This document shows positions 1-9,517 of a DNA stretch of 64,000 nucleotides, in pieces. The translations under genes were made by a program, and so were the position numbers. How positions within the stretch are numbered: the stretch's first letter is position 1; each line of letters begins with the position of its first letter. The DNA lies in contig NZ_CP033092.2 of the NCBI RefSeq assembly GCF_003697165.2, forward strand, positions 372,001 to 436,000, written 5' to 3'. The DNA is from Escherichia coli DSM 30083 = JCM 1649 = ATCC 11775 (GTDB lineage: Bacteria > Pseudomonadota > Gammaproteobacteria > Enterobacterales > Enterobacteriaceae). The notes beneath the pieces are model-generated. The model was not told where the DNA came from and ran no database searches. It was given only the letters and a program-made list of their open reading frames with translations.

Positions 1-1
1 G

Positions 2-1159
2 GTGGATGACGTTCCGGTAGCTCAGGTGTTGCAGGTGCTGGCTGAACAGGAGAAGTTGAACCTGGTGGTTTCGCCAGACGTCAGCGGTACGGTGTCGTTA
101 CATTTAACTGACGTTCCCTGGAAGCAGGCACTACAAACTGTAGTGAAAAGCGCCGGATTGATAACGCGCCAGGAGGGCAACATTCTCTCGGTGCATTCCG
201 TTGCCTGGCAGAATGACAATATCGCCCGCCAGGAGGCGGAGCAGACGCGGGCGCAGGCAAATCTGCCGCTGGAAAATCGCAATATTACTCTGCAATACGC
301 CGACGCCGGAGAGCTGGCGAAAGCGGGGGAGAAGCTACTGAGTGCCAAAGGGAGTATGACCGTCGATAAACGCACCAATCGCCTTTTGCTGCGAGATAAC
401 AAAACGGCGTTAAGCACGCTTGAACAGTGGGTATCGCAAATGGATCTGCCGGTCGGGCAGGTTGAGCTCTCGGCGCATATTGTCACCATTAATGAAAAAA
501 GTTTGCGTGAGTTAGGTGTGAAATGGACGCTGGCCGATGCGCAACAAGCTGGTGGCGTTGGGCAAGTCACCACGCTTGGCAGCGACCTCTCCGTAGCGAC
601 GGCGACAACGCATATCGGTTTTAACATTGGACGCATCAACGGACGTTTACTGGATCTTGAGCTTTCCGCGCTCGAACAAAAACAGCAGCTGGATATTATC
701 GCCAGTCCGCGTCTGCTGGCCTCACATCTTCAGCCTGCCAGCATTAAACAGGGGAGCGAAATTCCATATCAGGTTTCCAGCGGGGAAAGTGGCGCGACGT
801 CGGTGGAATTTAAAGAGGCCGTCCTGGGGATGGAAGTCACGCCCACGGTGTTACAAAAAGGTCGCATCCGGCTGAAATTACACATCAGCCAGAACGTTCC
901 GGGGCAGGTGCTACAGCAGGCAGATGGCGAAGTGCTGGCGATTGATAAGCAGGAGATCGAAACGCAGGTCGAGGTCAAAAGCGGAGAAACGTTGGCGCTG
1001 GGCGGCATTTTTACCCGTAAAAATAAATCGGGTCAGGATAGCGTACCGTTGCTTGGCGACATTCCCTGGTTCGGGCAATTATTTCGTCATGACGGAAAAG
1101 AAGATGAACGACGCGAGTTAGTGGTGTTTATCACGCCACGACTGGTTTCCAGTGAGTAA
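2..1159 (+). CDS. hofQ: HofQ, DNA-uptake secretin homologue (5' end missing)
   Basis: Outer-membrane secretin of the HofMNOPQ set, homologous to competence pore proteins PilQ/ComE and needed in E. coli for using DNA as a nutrient. The reading frame is open from the window edge, so the first residues, including the signal peptide, lie outside. About 385 residues are visible. The N-terminal part holds the secretin/TonB short N-terminal and N0/N1-type domains, and the C-terminal half is the secretin domain, with the typical VPLLGDIPWFGQLF motif near the end. It lies directly upstream of the aroK leader. Identification rests on the family motif and on gene order. Confidence 0.9.
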   Translation: MDDVPVAQVLQVLAEQEKLNLVVSPDVSGTVSLHLTDVPWKQALQTVVKSAGLITRQEGNILSVHSVAWQNDNIARQEAEQTRAQANLPLENRNITLQYADAGELAKAGEKLLSAKGSMTVDKRTNRLLLRDNKTALSTLEQWVSQMDLPVGQVELSAHIVTINEKSLRELGVKWTLADAQQAGGVGQVTTLGSDLSVATATTHIGFNIGRINGRLLDLELSALEQKQQLDIIASPRLLASHLQPASIKQGSEIPYQVSSGESGATSVEFKEAVLGMEVTPTVLQKGRIRLKLHISQNVPGQVLQQADGEVLAIDKQEIETQVEVKSGETLALGGIFTRKNKSGQDSVPLLGDIPWFGQLFRHDGKEDERRELVVFITPRLVSSE

Positions 1160-1559
1160 ACAGCCGTAAAAGCGGTAATGTTTTTACGCTGAACGTGTTT
1201 CATCTATTTGACGCGCGCAGGTATTTAGCATACAAGGAGTACCGATTTGAGAGTTGGTGCTCTTCGCTGCCTGCGTTCCATGATGATGATTTATCATTCA
1301 GGCGGCATTTTGCTGTCTTTTTTACGCTAATCTTACCCGGTGATTTATCGCCAGAGCGGTGGTAGCAAGGCAGCGCGCTTGCAGCGACCAGATATGCAGA
1401 GGGATGGGTGATTTATTCAGTTGCCAAACCCGCTGGAGTATTGAGATAATTTTCAGTCTGACTCTCGCAATATCTTATGAGGTTTCAGTTCATGTCCTGC
1501 GGCGCTCTCTGAGCGAAGCGGGTTTATCATTAACGAATAGTCTTAGTAGTACCGAAAAA
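1160..1559 (+). other. 400-nt hofQ-aroK intergenic/aroK leader
   Basis: No coding sequence of convincing quality lies here. An open frame continuous with aroK runs back to about 1359, but it lacks a good ribosome-binding site, and AroK has its normal 173-residue length from 1560. The region is expected to carry the aroKB promoters and a long 5' leader. I could not pick a -10/-35 pair with good spacing with confidence. A short dyad lies around 1281-1299 (ATGAT repeats followed by ATCAT). Confidence 0.4.
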
Positions 1560-2081
1560 ATGGCAGAGAAACGCAATATCTTTCTGGTTGGGCCTATGGG
1601 TGCCGGAAAAAGCACTATTGGGCGCCAGTTAGCTCAACAACTCAATATGGAATTTTACGATTCCGATCAAGAGATTGAGAAACGAACCGGAGCTGATGTG
1701 GGCTGGGTTTTCGATTTAGAAGGCGAAGAAGGCTTCCGCGATCGCGAAGAAAAGGTCATCAATGAGTTGACCGAGAAACAGGGTATTGTGCTGGCTACTG
1801 GCGGCGGCTCTGTGAAATCCCGTGAAACGCGTAACCGTCTTTCCGCTCGTGGCGTTGTCGTTTATCTTGAAACGACCATCGAAAAGCAACTTGCACGCAC
1901 GCAGCGTGATAAAAAACGCCCGTTGCTGCACGTTGAAACACCGCCGCGTGAAGTTCTGGAAGCGTTGGCCAATGAACGCAATCCGCTGTATGAAGAGATT
2001 GCCGACGTGACCATTCGTACTGATGATCAAAGCGCTAAAGTGGTTGCAAACCAGATTATTCACATGCTGGAAAGCAACTAA
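1560..2081 (+). CDS. aroK: Shikimate kinase I
   Basis: Phosphorylates shikimate to shikimate-3-phosphate with ATP, the fifth step of chorismate synthesis in the cytoplasm. The start ATG at 1560 gives 173 residues, the family norm. The Walker A motif GPMGAGKST is at residues 11-19, and ATGGGS, the shikimate-binding glycine loop, sits in the middle. The arginine-rich lid segment (TQRDKKRP) follows. aroB starts 56 nt downstream on the same strand, so the two shikimate genes are probably co-transcribed. Confidence 0.97.
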   Translation: MAEKRNIFLVGPMGAGKSTIGRQLAQQLNMEFYDSDQEIEKRTGADVGWVFDLEGEEGFRDREEKVINELTEKQGIVLATGGGSVKSRETRNRLSARGVVVYLETTIEKQLARTQRDKKRPLLHVETPPREVLEALANERNPLYEEIADVTIRTDDQSAKVVANQIIHMLESN

Positions 2082-2137
2082 TTCTGGCTTTATATACACT
2101 CGTCTGCGGGTACAGTAATTAAGGTGGATGTCGCGTT

Positions 2138-3226
2138 ATGGAGAGGATTGTCGTTACTCTCGGGGAACGTAGTTACCCAATTACCATCGCATCTGGTTTG
2201 TTTAATGAACCAGCTTCATTCTTACCGCTGAAATCGGGCGAGCAGGTCATGTTGGTCACCAACGAAACCCTGGCTCCTCTGTATCTCGATAAGGTCCGCG
2301 GCGTACTTGAACAGGCGGGTGTTAACGTCGATAGCGTTATCCTCCCTGACGGCGAGCAGTATAAAAGCCTGGCTGTACTCGATACCGTCTTTACGGCATT
2401 GTTACAAAAGCCGCATGGTCGCGATACTACTCTGGTGGCGCTTGGCGGCGGCGTAGTGGGTGATCTGACCGGCTTCGCGGCGGCGAGTTATCAGCGCGGT
2501 GTACGTTTCATTCAAGTCCCGACGACGTTACTGTCGCAGGTCGATTCCTCCGTTGGCGGCAAAACTGCGGTCAACCATCCCCTCGGTAAAAACATGATTG
2601 GCGCGTTCTACCAGCCCGCTTCAGTGGTGGTGGATCTCGACTGTCTGAAAACGCTTCCCCCGCGTGAGTTAGCGTCGGGGCTGGCAGAAGTCATCAAATA
2701 CGGCATTATTCTTGACGGTGCGTTTTTTAACTGGCTGGAAGAGAATCTGGATGCGTTGTTGCGTCTGGACGGTCCGGCAATGGCGTACTGTATTCGCCGT
2801 TGTTGTGAGCTGAAAGCAGAAGTTGTCGCCGCCGACGAGCGCGAAACCGGGTTACGTGCTTTACTGAATCTGGGACACACCTTTGGTCATGCCATTGAAG
2901 CTGAAATGGGGTATGGCAATTGGTTACATGGTGAAGCGGTCGCTGCGGGTATGGTGATGGCGGCGCGGACGTCGGAACGTCTCGGGCAGTTTAGTTCTGC
3001 CGAAACGCAGCGTATTATAACCCTGCTCACGCGGGCTGGGTTACCGGTCAATGGGCCGCGCGAAATGTCCGCGCAGGCGTATTTACCGCATATGCTGCGT
3101 GACAAGAAAGTCCTTGCGGGAGAGATGCGCTTAATTCTTCCGTTGGCAATTGGTAAGAGTGAAGTTCGCAGCGGCGTTTCGCACGAGCTTGTTCTTAACG
3201 CCATTGCCGATTGTCAATCAGCGTAA
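2138..3226 (+). CDS. aroB: 3-dehydroquinate synthase
   Basis: Converts DAHP to 3-dehydroquinate, the second step of the shikimate pathway, using NAD and a divalent metal. The protein has 362 residues, the usual length. The glycine-rich NAD-binding segment [11 protein letters not shown] and the metal-binding histidines in [12 protein letters not shown] and WLHGEA are all present. It sits between aroK and damX on the same strand. A small hairpin follows in the gap before damX. Confidence 0.97.
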
Positions 3227-3241
3227 CAACAAGAAAGGTCA

Positions 3242-3260
3242 GGCCGCTTATCAAGCGGTC
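3242..3260 (+). repeat. Short inverted repeat between aroB and damX
   Basis: CCGCTT at 3244-3249 and AAGCGG at 3253-3258 form a 6-bp stem with a 3-nt loop. There is no T-run after it, so it is unlikely to be a full terminator. It may be a weak attenuator or an RNA-processing structure in the aroK-to-trpS transcript. Confidence 0.4.
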
Positions 3261-3317
3261 TATTAGCTTCAGGTTAATTGCAACGTGGTAAGCATTAACC
3301 TTTTAGTGGGGTGTTAA

Positions 3318-4604
3318 ATGGATGAATTCAAACCAGAAGACGAGCTGAAACCCGATCCCAGCGATCGTCGTACTGGTCGTTCTCGTCAATCTTCTGAACG
3401 TTCTGAGCGTACTGAACGTGGCGAACCGCAGATCAATTTTGATGATATTGAACTTGATGACACTGACGATCGCCGTCCGACTCGTGCGCAAAAAGCGCGT
3501 AATGAGGAACCGGAAATCGAAGAAGAAATTGACGAATCCGAAGATGAAACCGTGGATGAAGAGCGCGTAGAGCGTCGTCCGCGTAAGCGCAAAAAAGCAG
3601 CCAGTAAACCCGCTTCTCGTCAGTATATGATGATGGGTGTCGGCATTCTGGTTCTACTGCTGTTGATCATCGGTATCGGTTCTGCGCTAAAAGCCCCCTC
3701 GACCTCTTCCAGCGATCAAACCGCGTCTGGCGAGAAGAGTATTGATCTTGCAGGCAATGCGACCGATCAGGCCAATGGCGTGCAGCCAGCGCCGGGAACC
3801 ACGTCTGCGGAAAATACTCAGCAGGATGTTTCTCTGCCGCCGATCTCTTCTACGCCGACTCAAGGGCAAACCCCGGTGGCAACGGATGGTCAACAACGTG
3901 TTGAAGTGCAGGGTGACCTGAACAATGCGCTGACCCAGCCACAAAATCAGCAACAGTTGAACAATGTGGCGGTCAATTCTACATTGCCGACTGAACCCGC
4001 AACGGTTGCGCCTGTTCGCAATGGCAATGCATCGCGTGACACGGCGAAAACGCAAACCGCTGAACGTCCGGCCACTACGCGCCCGGCTCGTCAGCAGGCG
4101 GTGATTGAACCGAAAAAACCGCAAGCAACCGTGAAAACGGAACCGAAGCCAGTCGCACAGACGCCGAAGCGAACTGAACCAGCTGCCCCTGTGGCGAGCA
4201 CAAAGGCACCGGCTGCGACTTCTACGCCAGCACCAAAAGAGACGGCGACTACGGCTCCAGTACAGACGGCATCCCCGGCGCAAACCACGGCAACACCAGC
4301 CGCTGGAGGGAAGACCGCAGGTAATGTTGGTTCGTTGAAATCGGCACCGTCCAGCCATTACACTCTGCAGCTGAGCAGTTCCTCTAACTACGACAACCTG
4401 AACGGTTGGGCGAAGAAAGAGAATCTGAAAAACTACGTTGTCTATGAAACGACGCGTAATGGTCAGCCGTGGTATGTCCTGGTTTCTGGCGTGTATGCTT
4501 CGAAAGAAGAGGCGAAAAAAGCGGTATCTACATTGCCAGCAGATGTCCAGGCCAAAAACCCGTGGGCGAAACCGCTGCGTCAGGTACAGGCCGATCTGAA
4601 GTAA
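3318..4604 (+). CDS. damX: DamX, SPOR-domain cell-division protein
   Basis: Inner-membrane division protein that binds septal peptidoglycan through its C-terminal SPOR domain. The 428-residue product has a charged, Asp/Glu/Arg-rich cytoplasmic N-terminus (about 1-100) and one membrane segment (about 103-123, rich in Leu/Ile/Val). A long Pro/Ala/Thr/Gln-rich periplasmic linker follows. The SPOR domain covers roughly the last 90 residues (YTLQLSSSSNYDNL onward). It lies directly upstream of dam. The low-complexity linker is usual for this family. Confidence 0.95.
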   Translation: MDEFKPEDELKPDPSDRRTGRSRQSSERSERTERGEPQINFDDIELDDTDDRRPTRAQKARNEEPEIEEEIDESEDETVDEERVERRPRKRKKAASKPASRQYMMMGVGILVLLLLIIGIGSALKAPSTSSSDQTASGEKSIDLAGNATDQANGVQPAPGTTSAENTQQDVSLPPISSTPTQGQTPVATDGQQRVEVQGDLNNALTQPQNQQQLNNVAVNSTLPTEPATVAPVRNGNASRDTAKTQTAERPATTRPARQQAVIEPKKPQATVKTEPKPVAQTPKRTEPAAPVASTKAPAATSTPAPKETATTAPVQTASPAQTTATPAAGGKTAGNVGSLKSAPSSHYTLQLSSSSNYDNLNGWAKKENLKNYVVYETTRNGQPWYVLVSGVYASKEEAKKAVSTLPADVQAKNPWAKPLRQVQADLK

Positions 4605-4616
4605 TCAAGGTTATCT

Positions 4617-4640
4617 CCCGCAATGGTTTATCATTGCGGG
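4617..4640 (+). repeat. Strong hairpin between damX and dam
   Basis: CCCGCAATG at 4617-4625 pairs perfectly with CATTGCGGG at 4632-4640 around a 6-nt loop. No T-run follows (the next bases are CGTTGCC), so it is not a classical terminator. It lies 70 nt before the dam start. It could stabilise or process the mRNA, or partly block read-through; this is inference. Confidence 0.6.
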
Positions 4641-4710
4641 CGTTGCCTGAAGCGCTGGATGCTGTCGGAGCTTTCTCCACAGCCGGAGAAGGTGTAATTA
4701 GTTAGTCAGC

Positions 4711-5547
4711 ATGAAGAAAAATCGCGCTTTTTTGAAGTGGGCAGGGGGCAAGTATCCCCTGCTTGATGATATTAAACGGCATTTGCCCAAGGGCGAATGT
4801 CTGGTTGAGCCTTTTGTAGGTGCCGGGTCGGTGTTTCTCAACACCGACTTTTCTCGTTATATCCTTGCCGATATCAATAGCGACCTGATCAGTCTCTATA
4901 ACATTGTGAAGATGCGTACTGATGAGTACGTACAGGCCGCACGCGAGCTGTTTGTTCCCGAAACAAATTGCGCCGAGGTTTACTATCAGTTCCGCGAAGA
5001 GTTCAACAAAAGCCAGGATCCGTTCCGTCGGGCGGTACTGTTTTTATATTTGAACCGCTACGGTTACAACGGCCTGTGTCGTTACAATCTGCGCGGTGAG
5101 TTTAACGTGCCGTTTGGCCGCTACAAAAAACCCTATTTCCCGGAAGCAGAGTTGTATCACTTCGCTGAAAAAGCGCAGAATGCCTTTTTCTATTGTGAGT
5201 CTTACGCCGATAGCATGGCGCGCGCAGATGATGCATCTGTCGTCTATTGCGATCCGCCTTATGCGCCGCTGTCTGCGACTGCCAACTTTACGGCGTATCA
5301 CACAAACAGTTTTACGCTTGAACAACAAGCGCATCTGGCGGAGATCGCTGAAGGTCTGGTTGATCGCCATATTCCGGTGCTGATCTCCAATCACGATACG
5401 ATGTTAACGCGTGAGTGGTATCAGCGCGCAAAATTGCATGTCGTCAAAGTTCGACGCAGTATAAGCAGCAACGGCGGCACACGTAAAAAGGTGGACGAAC
5501 TGCTGGCTTTGTACAAACCAGGAGTCGTTTCACCCGCGAAAAAATAA
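4711..5547 (+). CDS. dam: DNA adenine methyltransferase Dam
   Basis: Transfers a methyl group from S-adenosylmethionine to N6 of adenine in GATC. The mark guides mismatch repair, SeqA sequestration and control of dam-sensitive promoters. The product has 278 residues. The SAM-binding motif FVGAGSVFLN is near residue 35, and the catalytic DPPY motif is in VYCDPPYAPL (about 181-184). The N-terminal KWAGGKYPL segment is typical of the D12 class. rpe follows after 17 nt. Confidence 0.98.
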   Translation: MKKNRAFLKWAGGKYPLLDDIKRHLPKGECLVEPFVGAGSVFLNTDFSRYILADINSDLISLYNIVKMRTDEYVQAARELFVPETNCAEVYYQFREEFNKSQDPFRRAVLFLYLNRYGYNGLCRYNLRGEFNVPFGRYKKPYFPEAELYHFAEKAQNAFFYCESYADSMARADDASVVYCDPPYAPLSATANFTAYHTNSFTLEQQAHLAEIAEGLVDRHIPVLISNHDTMLTREWYQRAKLHVVKVRRSISSNGGTRKKVDELLALYKPGVVSPAKK

Positions 5548-5564
5548 TTCTCAAGGAGAAGCGG

Positions 5565-6242
5565 ATGAAACAGTATTTGATTGCTCCCTCAATTCTGTCG
5601 GCTGATTTTGCCCGCCTGGGTGAAGATACCGCAAAAGCCCTGGCAGCTGGCGCTGATGTCGTGCATTTTGACGTCATGGATAACCACTATGTTCCCAATC
5701 TGACGATTGGGCCAATGGTGCTGAAATCCTTGCGTAACTACGGCATTACCGCCCCTATCGACGTACATCTGATGGTGAAACCCGTCGATCGCATTGTGCC
5801 TGATTTCGCTGCCGCTGGTGCCAGCATCATTACCTTTCATCCAGAAGCCTCCGAGCATGTTGACCGCACGCTGCAACTGATTAAAGAAAATGGCTGTAAA
5901 GCGGGTTTGGTATTTAACCCGGCGACACCTCTGAGTTATCTGGATTACGTGATGGATAAGCTGGATGTGATCCTGCTGATGTCCGTCAATCCTGGTTTCG
6001 GCGGTCAGTCTTTCATTCCTCAAACACTGGATAAACTGCGCGAAGTACGTCGTCGTATCGACGAGTCTGGCTTTGACATTCGACTGGAAGTGGACGGTGG
6101 CGTGAAGGTGAACAACATTGGCGAAATCGCTGCGGCGGGCGCGGATATGTTTGTTGCTGGTTCGGCAATCTTCGACCAGCCAGACTACAAAAAAGTCATT
6201 GATGAAATGCGCAGTGAACTGGCAAAGGTAAGTCATGAATAA
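5565..6242 (+). CDS. rpe: Ribulose-phosphate 3-epimerase
   Basis: Interconverts ribulose-5-phosphate and xylulose-5-phosphate in the non-oxidative pentose phosphate pathway. The protein has 225 residues, as usual for this TIM-barrel family. Metal and catalytic motifs are visible: [18 protein letters not shown], the loop SVNPGFGGQ and EVDGGV near residue 177. A ribosome-binding site (AAGGAGAAG) precedes the ATG. The 3' end overlaps gph by 8 nt, which implies translational coupling. Confidence 0.97.
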
Positions 6243-6993
6243 GTTTGAAGATATTCGCGGCGTCGCTTTTGATCTCGACGGTACGCTGGTTGACAGTGCC
6301 CCCGGTCTTGCTGCTGCGGTAGATATGGCGCTGTATGCGCTGGAGTTGCCTGTCGCAGGTGAAGAACGCGTTATTACCTGGATTGGTAACGGCGCAGATA
6401 TTCTGATGGAGCGCGCATTGACCTGGGCGCGTCAGGAACGTGCGACTCTGCGTAAAACAATGGGTAAACCGCCCGTTGATGACGACATTCCGGCAGAAGA
6501 ACAGGTACGTATTCTGCGTAAACTGTTCGATCGCTACTATGGCGAGGTTGCCGAAGAGGGGACGTTTTTGTTCCCGCACGTTGCCGATACGTTGGGCGCG
6601 TTGCAGGCTAAAGGCCTGCCGCTAGGCCTGGTCACCAACAAACCGACGCCGTTCGTCGCGCCGCTGCTCGAAGCCTTAGATATCGCCAAATACTTCAGCG
6701 TGGTTATCGGCGGCGATGATGTGCAAAACAAAAAACCGCATCCGGACCCGCTGTTACTGGTGGCTGAACGGATGGGCATTGCTCCACAACAGATGCTGTT
6801 TGTCGGCGACTCACGCAATGATATTCAGGCAGCAAAAGCGGCAGGTTGCCCATCAGTTGGCTTAACCTACGGATATAACTACGGCGAGGCTATCGATCTC
6901 AGCCAGCCTGATGTAATTTATCAGTCTCTAAATGACCTTCTGCCCGCATTAGGGCTTCCGCATAGCGAAAATCAGGAATCGAAAAATGACTAA
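6235..6993 (+). CDS. gph: Phosphoglycolate phosphatase
   Basis: HAD-superfamily phosphatase that removes 2-phosphoglycolate, which arises for example during repair of oxidative DNA damage. The 252-residue protein has the nucleophile motif DLDGTLVDS with D13 and D15, the second motif VTNKP, and the third and fourth motifs KPHPDP and FVGDSRNDI. It overlaps rpe by 8 nt upstream and trpS by 8 nt downstream, so the three genes are tightly coupled. Confidence 0.96.
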
Positions 6994-7990
6994 GCCCATC
7001 GTTTTTAGTGGCGCACAGCCCTCAGGTGAATTGACCATTGGTAACTACATGGGTGCGCTGCGTCAGTGGGTAAACATGCAGGATGACTACCATTGCATTT
7101 ACTGTATCGTTGACCAACACGCGATCACCGTGCGCCAGGATGCACAGAAGCTGCGTAAAGCGACGCTGGATACGCTGGCGTTGTATCTGGCTTGTGGTAT
7201 CGATCCTGAGAAAAGCACCATTTTTGTTCAGTCCCACGTGCCGGAACATGCGCAGTTAGGCTGGGCATTGAACTGCTATACCTACTTCGGCGAACTGAGC
7301 CGCATGACACAGTTTAAAGATAAATCTGCGCGTTATGCCGAGAACATCAACGCTGGTCTGTTTGACTATCCGGTGCTGATGGCAGCGGACATCCTGCTGT
7401 ATCAAACTAATCTGGTGCCGGTGGGTGAAGACCAGAAACAGCACCTGGAACTGAGCCGCGATATCGCCCAGCGTTTCAACGCGCTGTACGGCGATATCTT
7501 TAAGGTGCCAGAGCCGTTTATTCCGAAATCTGGCGCGCGCGTAATGTCGCTGCTGGAGCCGACCAAGAAGATGTCCAAGTCTGACGATAACCGCAATAAC
7601 GTTATCGGCCTGCTGGAAGATCCGAAATCGGTAGTGAAGAAAATCAAACGCGCGGTCACTGACTCCGACGAGCCGCCGGTAGTTCGCTACGATGTGCAGA
7701 ACAAAGCGGGCGTTTCCAACCTGCTGGATATCCTTTCTGCGGTAACGGGCCAGAGCATCCCGGAACTGGAAAAACAGTTCGAAGGCAAGATGTATGGTCA
7801 TCTGAAAGGTGAAGTGGCTGATGCCGTTTCCGGTATGCTGACTGAATTGCAGGAACGTTACCACCGTTTCCGCAACGATGAAGCCTTCCTGCAACAGGTG
7901 ATGAAAGACGGCGCAGAAAAAGCCAGCGCACACGCTTCCCGTACGCTAAAAGCGGTGTACGAAGCGATTGGTTTTGTGGCGAAGCCGTAA
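6986..7990 (+). CDS. trpS: Tryptophanyl-tRNA synthetase
   Basis: Class I synthetase that charges tRNA-Trp in the cytoplasm. The 334-residue product has the HIGH-like signature in [13 protein letters not shown] at the N-terminus and the KMSKS loop (KKMSKSDDN) near residue 195. It is the last gene of the damX-dam-rpe-gph-trpS string and is followed by a strong intrinsic terminator. Confidence 0.98.
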
Positions 7991-8005
7991 TTTAACATTA
8001 ATGCC

Positions 8006-8031
8006 AAAAACCGGGGAAACCCGGTTTTTTT
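8006..8031 (+). terminator. Intrinsic terminator after trpS
   Basis: A GC stem, CCGGG-GAAA-CCCGG, preceded by A's and followed by seven T's. It closes the aroK-to-trpS transcription region and separates it from the yhf cluster. Confidence 0.9.
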
Positions 8032-8149
8032 ATCCTCATTTGCAATAATCCGAAAAAATGTGAAGCGCCTCGCCGTTTCCACATCTCGCTGTTGCGCCTT
8101 ATCTTCAAATTCCTGAAGATATAAACATTCATTTTATTGAAAATATATT

Positions 8150-9055
8150 ATGCGTCGAACGTTTATCAAAAAAGAAGGCGTCGTTATCACGACACTGGCC
8201 CGTTATTTGTTGGGTGAAAAGTGCGGTAATCGACTGAAAACCATAGATGAGCTGGCAACTGAATGCCGTTCATCGGTTGGCCTGACGCAGGCCGCGTTGA
8301 AAACGCTGGAATCAAGCGGAGCGATACGGATTGAACGCCGTGGGCGCAATGGCAGTTATCTGGTCGAGATGGATAACAAAGCATTGCTGACTCATGTGGA
8401 TATCAACAACGTGGTATGTGCGATGCCCTTGCCCTATACCCGTTTGTACGAAGGCCTGGCGAGCGGATTGAAAGCCCAGTTTGATGGCATTCCTTTTTAC
8501 TATGCGCATATGCGCGGCGCGGATATTCGCGTGGAGTGTTTACTTAACGGCGTGTATGACATGGCGGTGGTTTCGCGACTGGCGGCGGAAAGTTATCTCA
8601 CGCAAAAAGGATTATGCCTCGCGCTGGAGTTGGGACCGCATACCTACGTTGGCGAGCACCAGTTGATTTGCCGTAAAGGCGAGTCCGCAAACGTGAAGCG
8701 CGTGGGGCTGGATAACCGTTCGGCAGATCAGAAAATCATGACCGATGTCTTTTTTGGCGATAGTGATGTGGAACGAGTCGATCTCTCTTATCACGAGAGT
8801 TTACAACGCATTGTTAAAGGCGATGTTGACGCGGTTATCTGGAACGTAGTGGCGGAAAACGAACTGACTATGCTGGGATTAGAAGCGACGCCGCTCACAG
8901 ACGATCCGCGATTTTTACAGGCCACCGAAGCCGTGATCCTGACGCGTGCCGATGATTACCCAATGCAACAACTGCTGCGTGCAGTTGTTGATAAACATGC
9001 CCTGCTTGCTCATCAACAGCGAGTAGTCAGTGGGGAACAGGAACCCAGTTATTAA
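8150..9055 (+). CDS. yhfZ: YhfZ, predicted transcriptional regulator of the yhf cluster
   Basis: The 301-residue protein has an N-terminal winged-helix-like region (about 15-75: LARYLLGEKCGNRL, TLESSGAIRIERRGRNGSYL). A larger C-terminal part resembles a periplasmic-binding-protein-like effector domain of the YhfZ family. The likely role is ligand-responsive control of the genes downstream, since it is first in the cluster and on the same strand. No clear Shine-Dalgarno sequence precedes the ATG at 8150. The ligand is unknown, and the regulator role is inferred from fold and position. Confidence 0.8.
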   Translation: MRRTFIKKEGVVITTLARYLLGEKCGNRLKTIDELATECRSSVGLTQAALKTLESSGAIRIERRGRNGSYLVEMDNKALLTHVDINNVVCAMPLPYTRLYEGLASGLKAQFDGIPFYYAHMRGADIRVECLLNGVYDMAVVSRLAAESYLTQKGLCLALELGPHTYVGEHQLICRKGESANVKRVGLDNRSADQKIMTDVFFGDSDVERVDLSYHESLQRIVKGDVDAVIWNVVAENELTMLGLEATPLTDDPRFLQATEAVILTRADDYPMQQLLRAVVDKHALLAHQQRVVSGEQEPSY

Positions 9056-9071
9056 ACGAAAGGCATCTGAT

Positions 9072-9434
9072 ATGGAAACCAGACTCAACCTGCTTTGCGA
9101 TGCAGGCGTTATTGATAAGGACATCTGCAAAGGCATGATGCAGGTCGTCAATGTACTGGAAACAGAGTGCCATCTACCGGTGCGCAGTGAGCAAGGAACG
9201 ATGGCGATGACACATATGGCGAGTGCACTGATGCGCAGTCGCCGTGGTGAAGAAATAGAGCCGCTGGATGACGAATTGCTGGCGGAACTGGCGCAATCCA
9301 GCCACTGGCAAGCCGTTGTGCAATTGCATCAGGTATTGTTGAAGGAATTTGCACTGGAAGTTAACCCGTGTGAAGAAGGCTATTTGCTGGCCAACCTTTA
9401 TGGATTATGGATGGCTGCTAACGAAGAGGTTTGA
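9072..9434 (+). CDS. yhfY: YhfY, small PRD-like protein of the yhf cluster
   Basis: 120-residue protein; the ATG at 9072 (METRLNLL) has AAAGG ahead of it. It is mostly predicted helix and acidic, and resembles a single PTS-regulation-domain-like (PRD) unit, with one histidine in the segment MAMTHMASALMRS. A lone PRD-like protein beside YhfZ suggests a regulatory or sensing partner. The gap from yhfZ is 16 nt and the gap to yhfX is 83 nt. Function is unknown. Confidence 0.75.
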   Translation: METRLNLLCDAGVIDKDICKGMMQVVNVLETECHLPVRSEQGTMAMTHMASALMRSRRGEEIEPLDDELLAELAQSSHWQAVVQLHQVLLKEFALEVNPCEEGYLLANLYGLWMAANEEV

Positions 9435-9517
9435 AGCTCCCGATAAATCCACGTCGTACAACCTAAATATTCAAAAAAATGAATATTTAATTCAAGGAAC
9501 AGAAACGAGGCAACAAG

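Noticed and set aside
1359..1559. N-terminal extension of AroK by 67 residues
   Set aside because: AroK homologues start at MAEKRN. The extension has no good ribosome-binding site and no conserved sequence.
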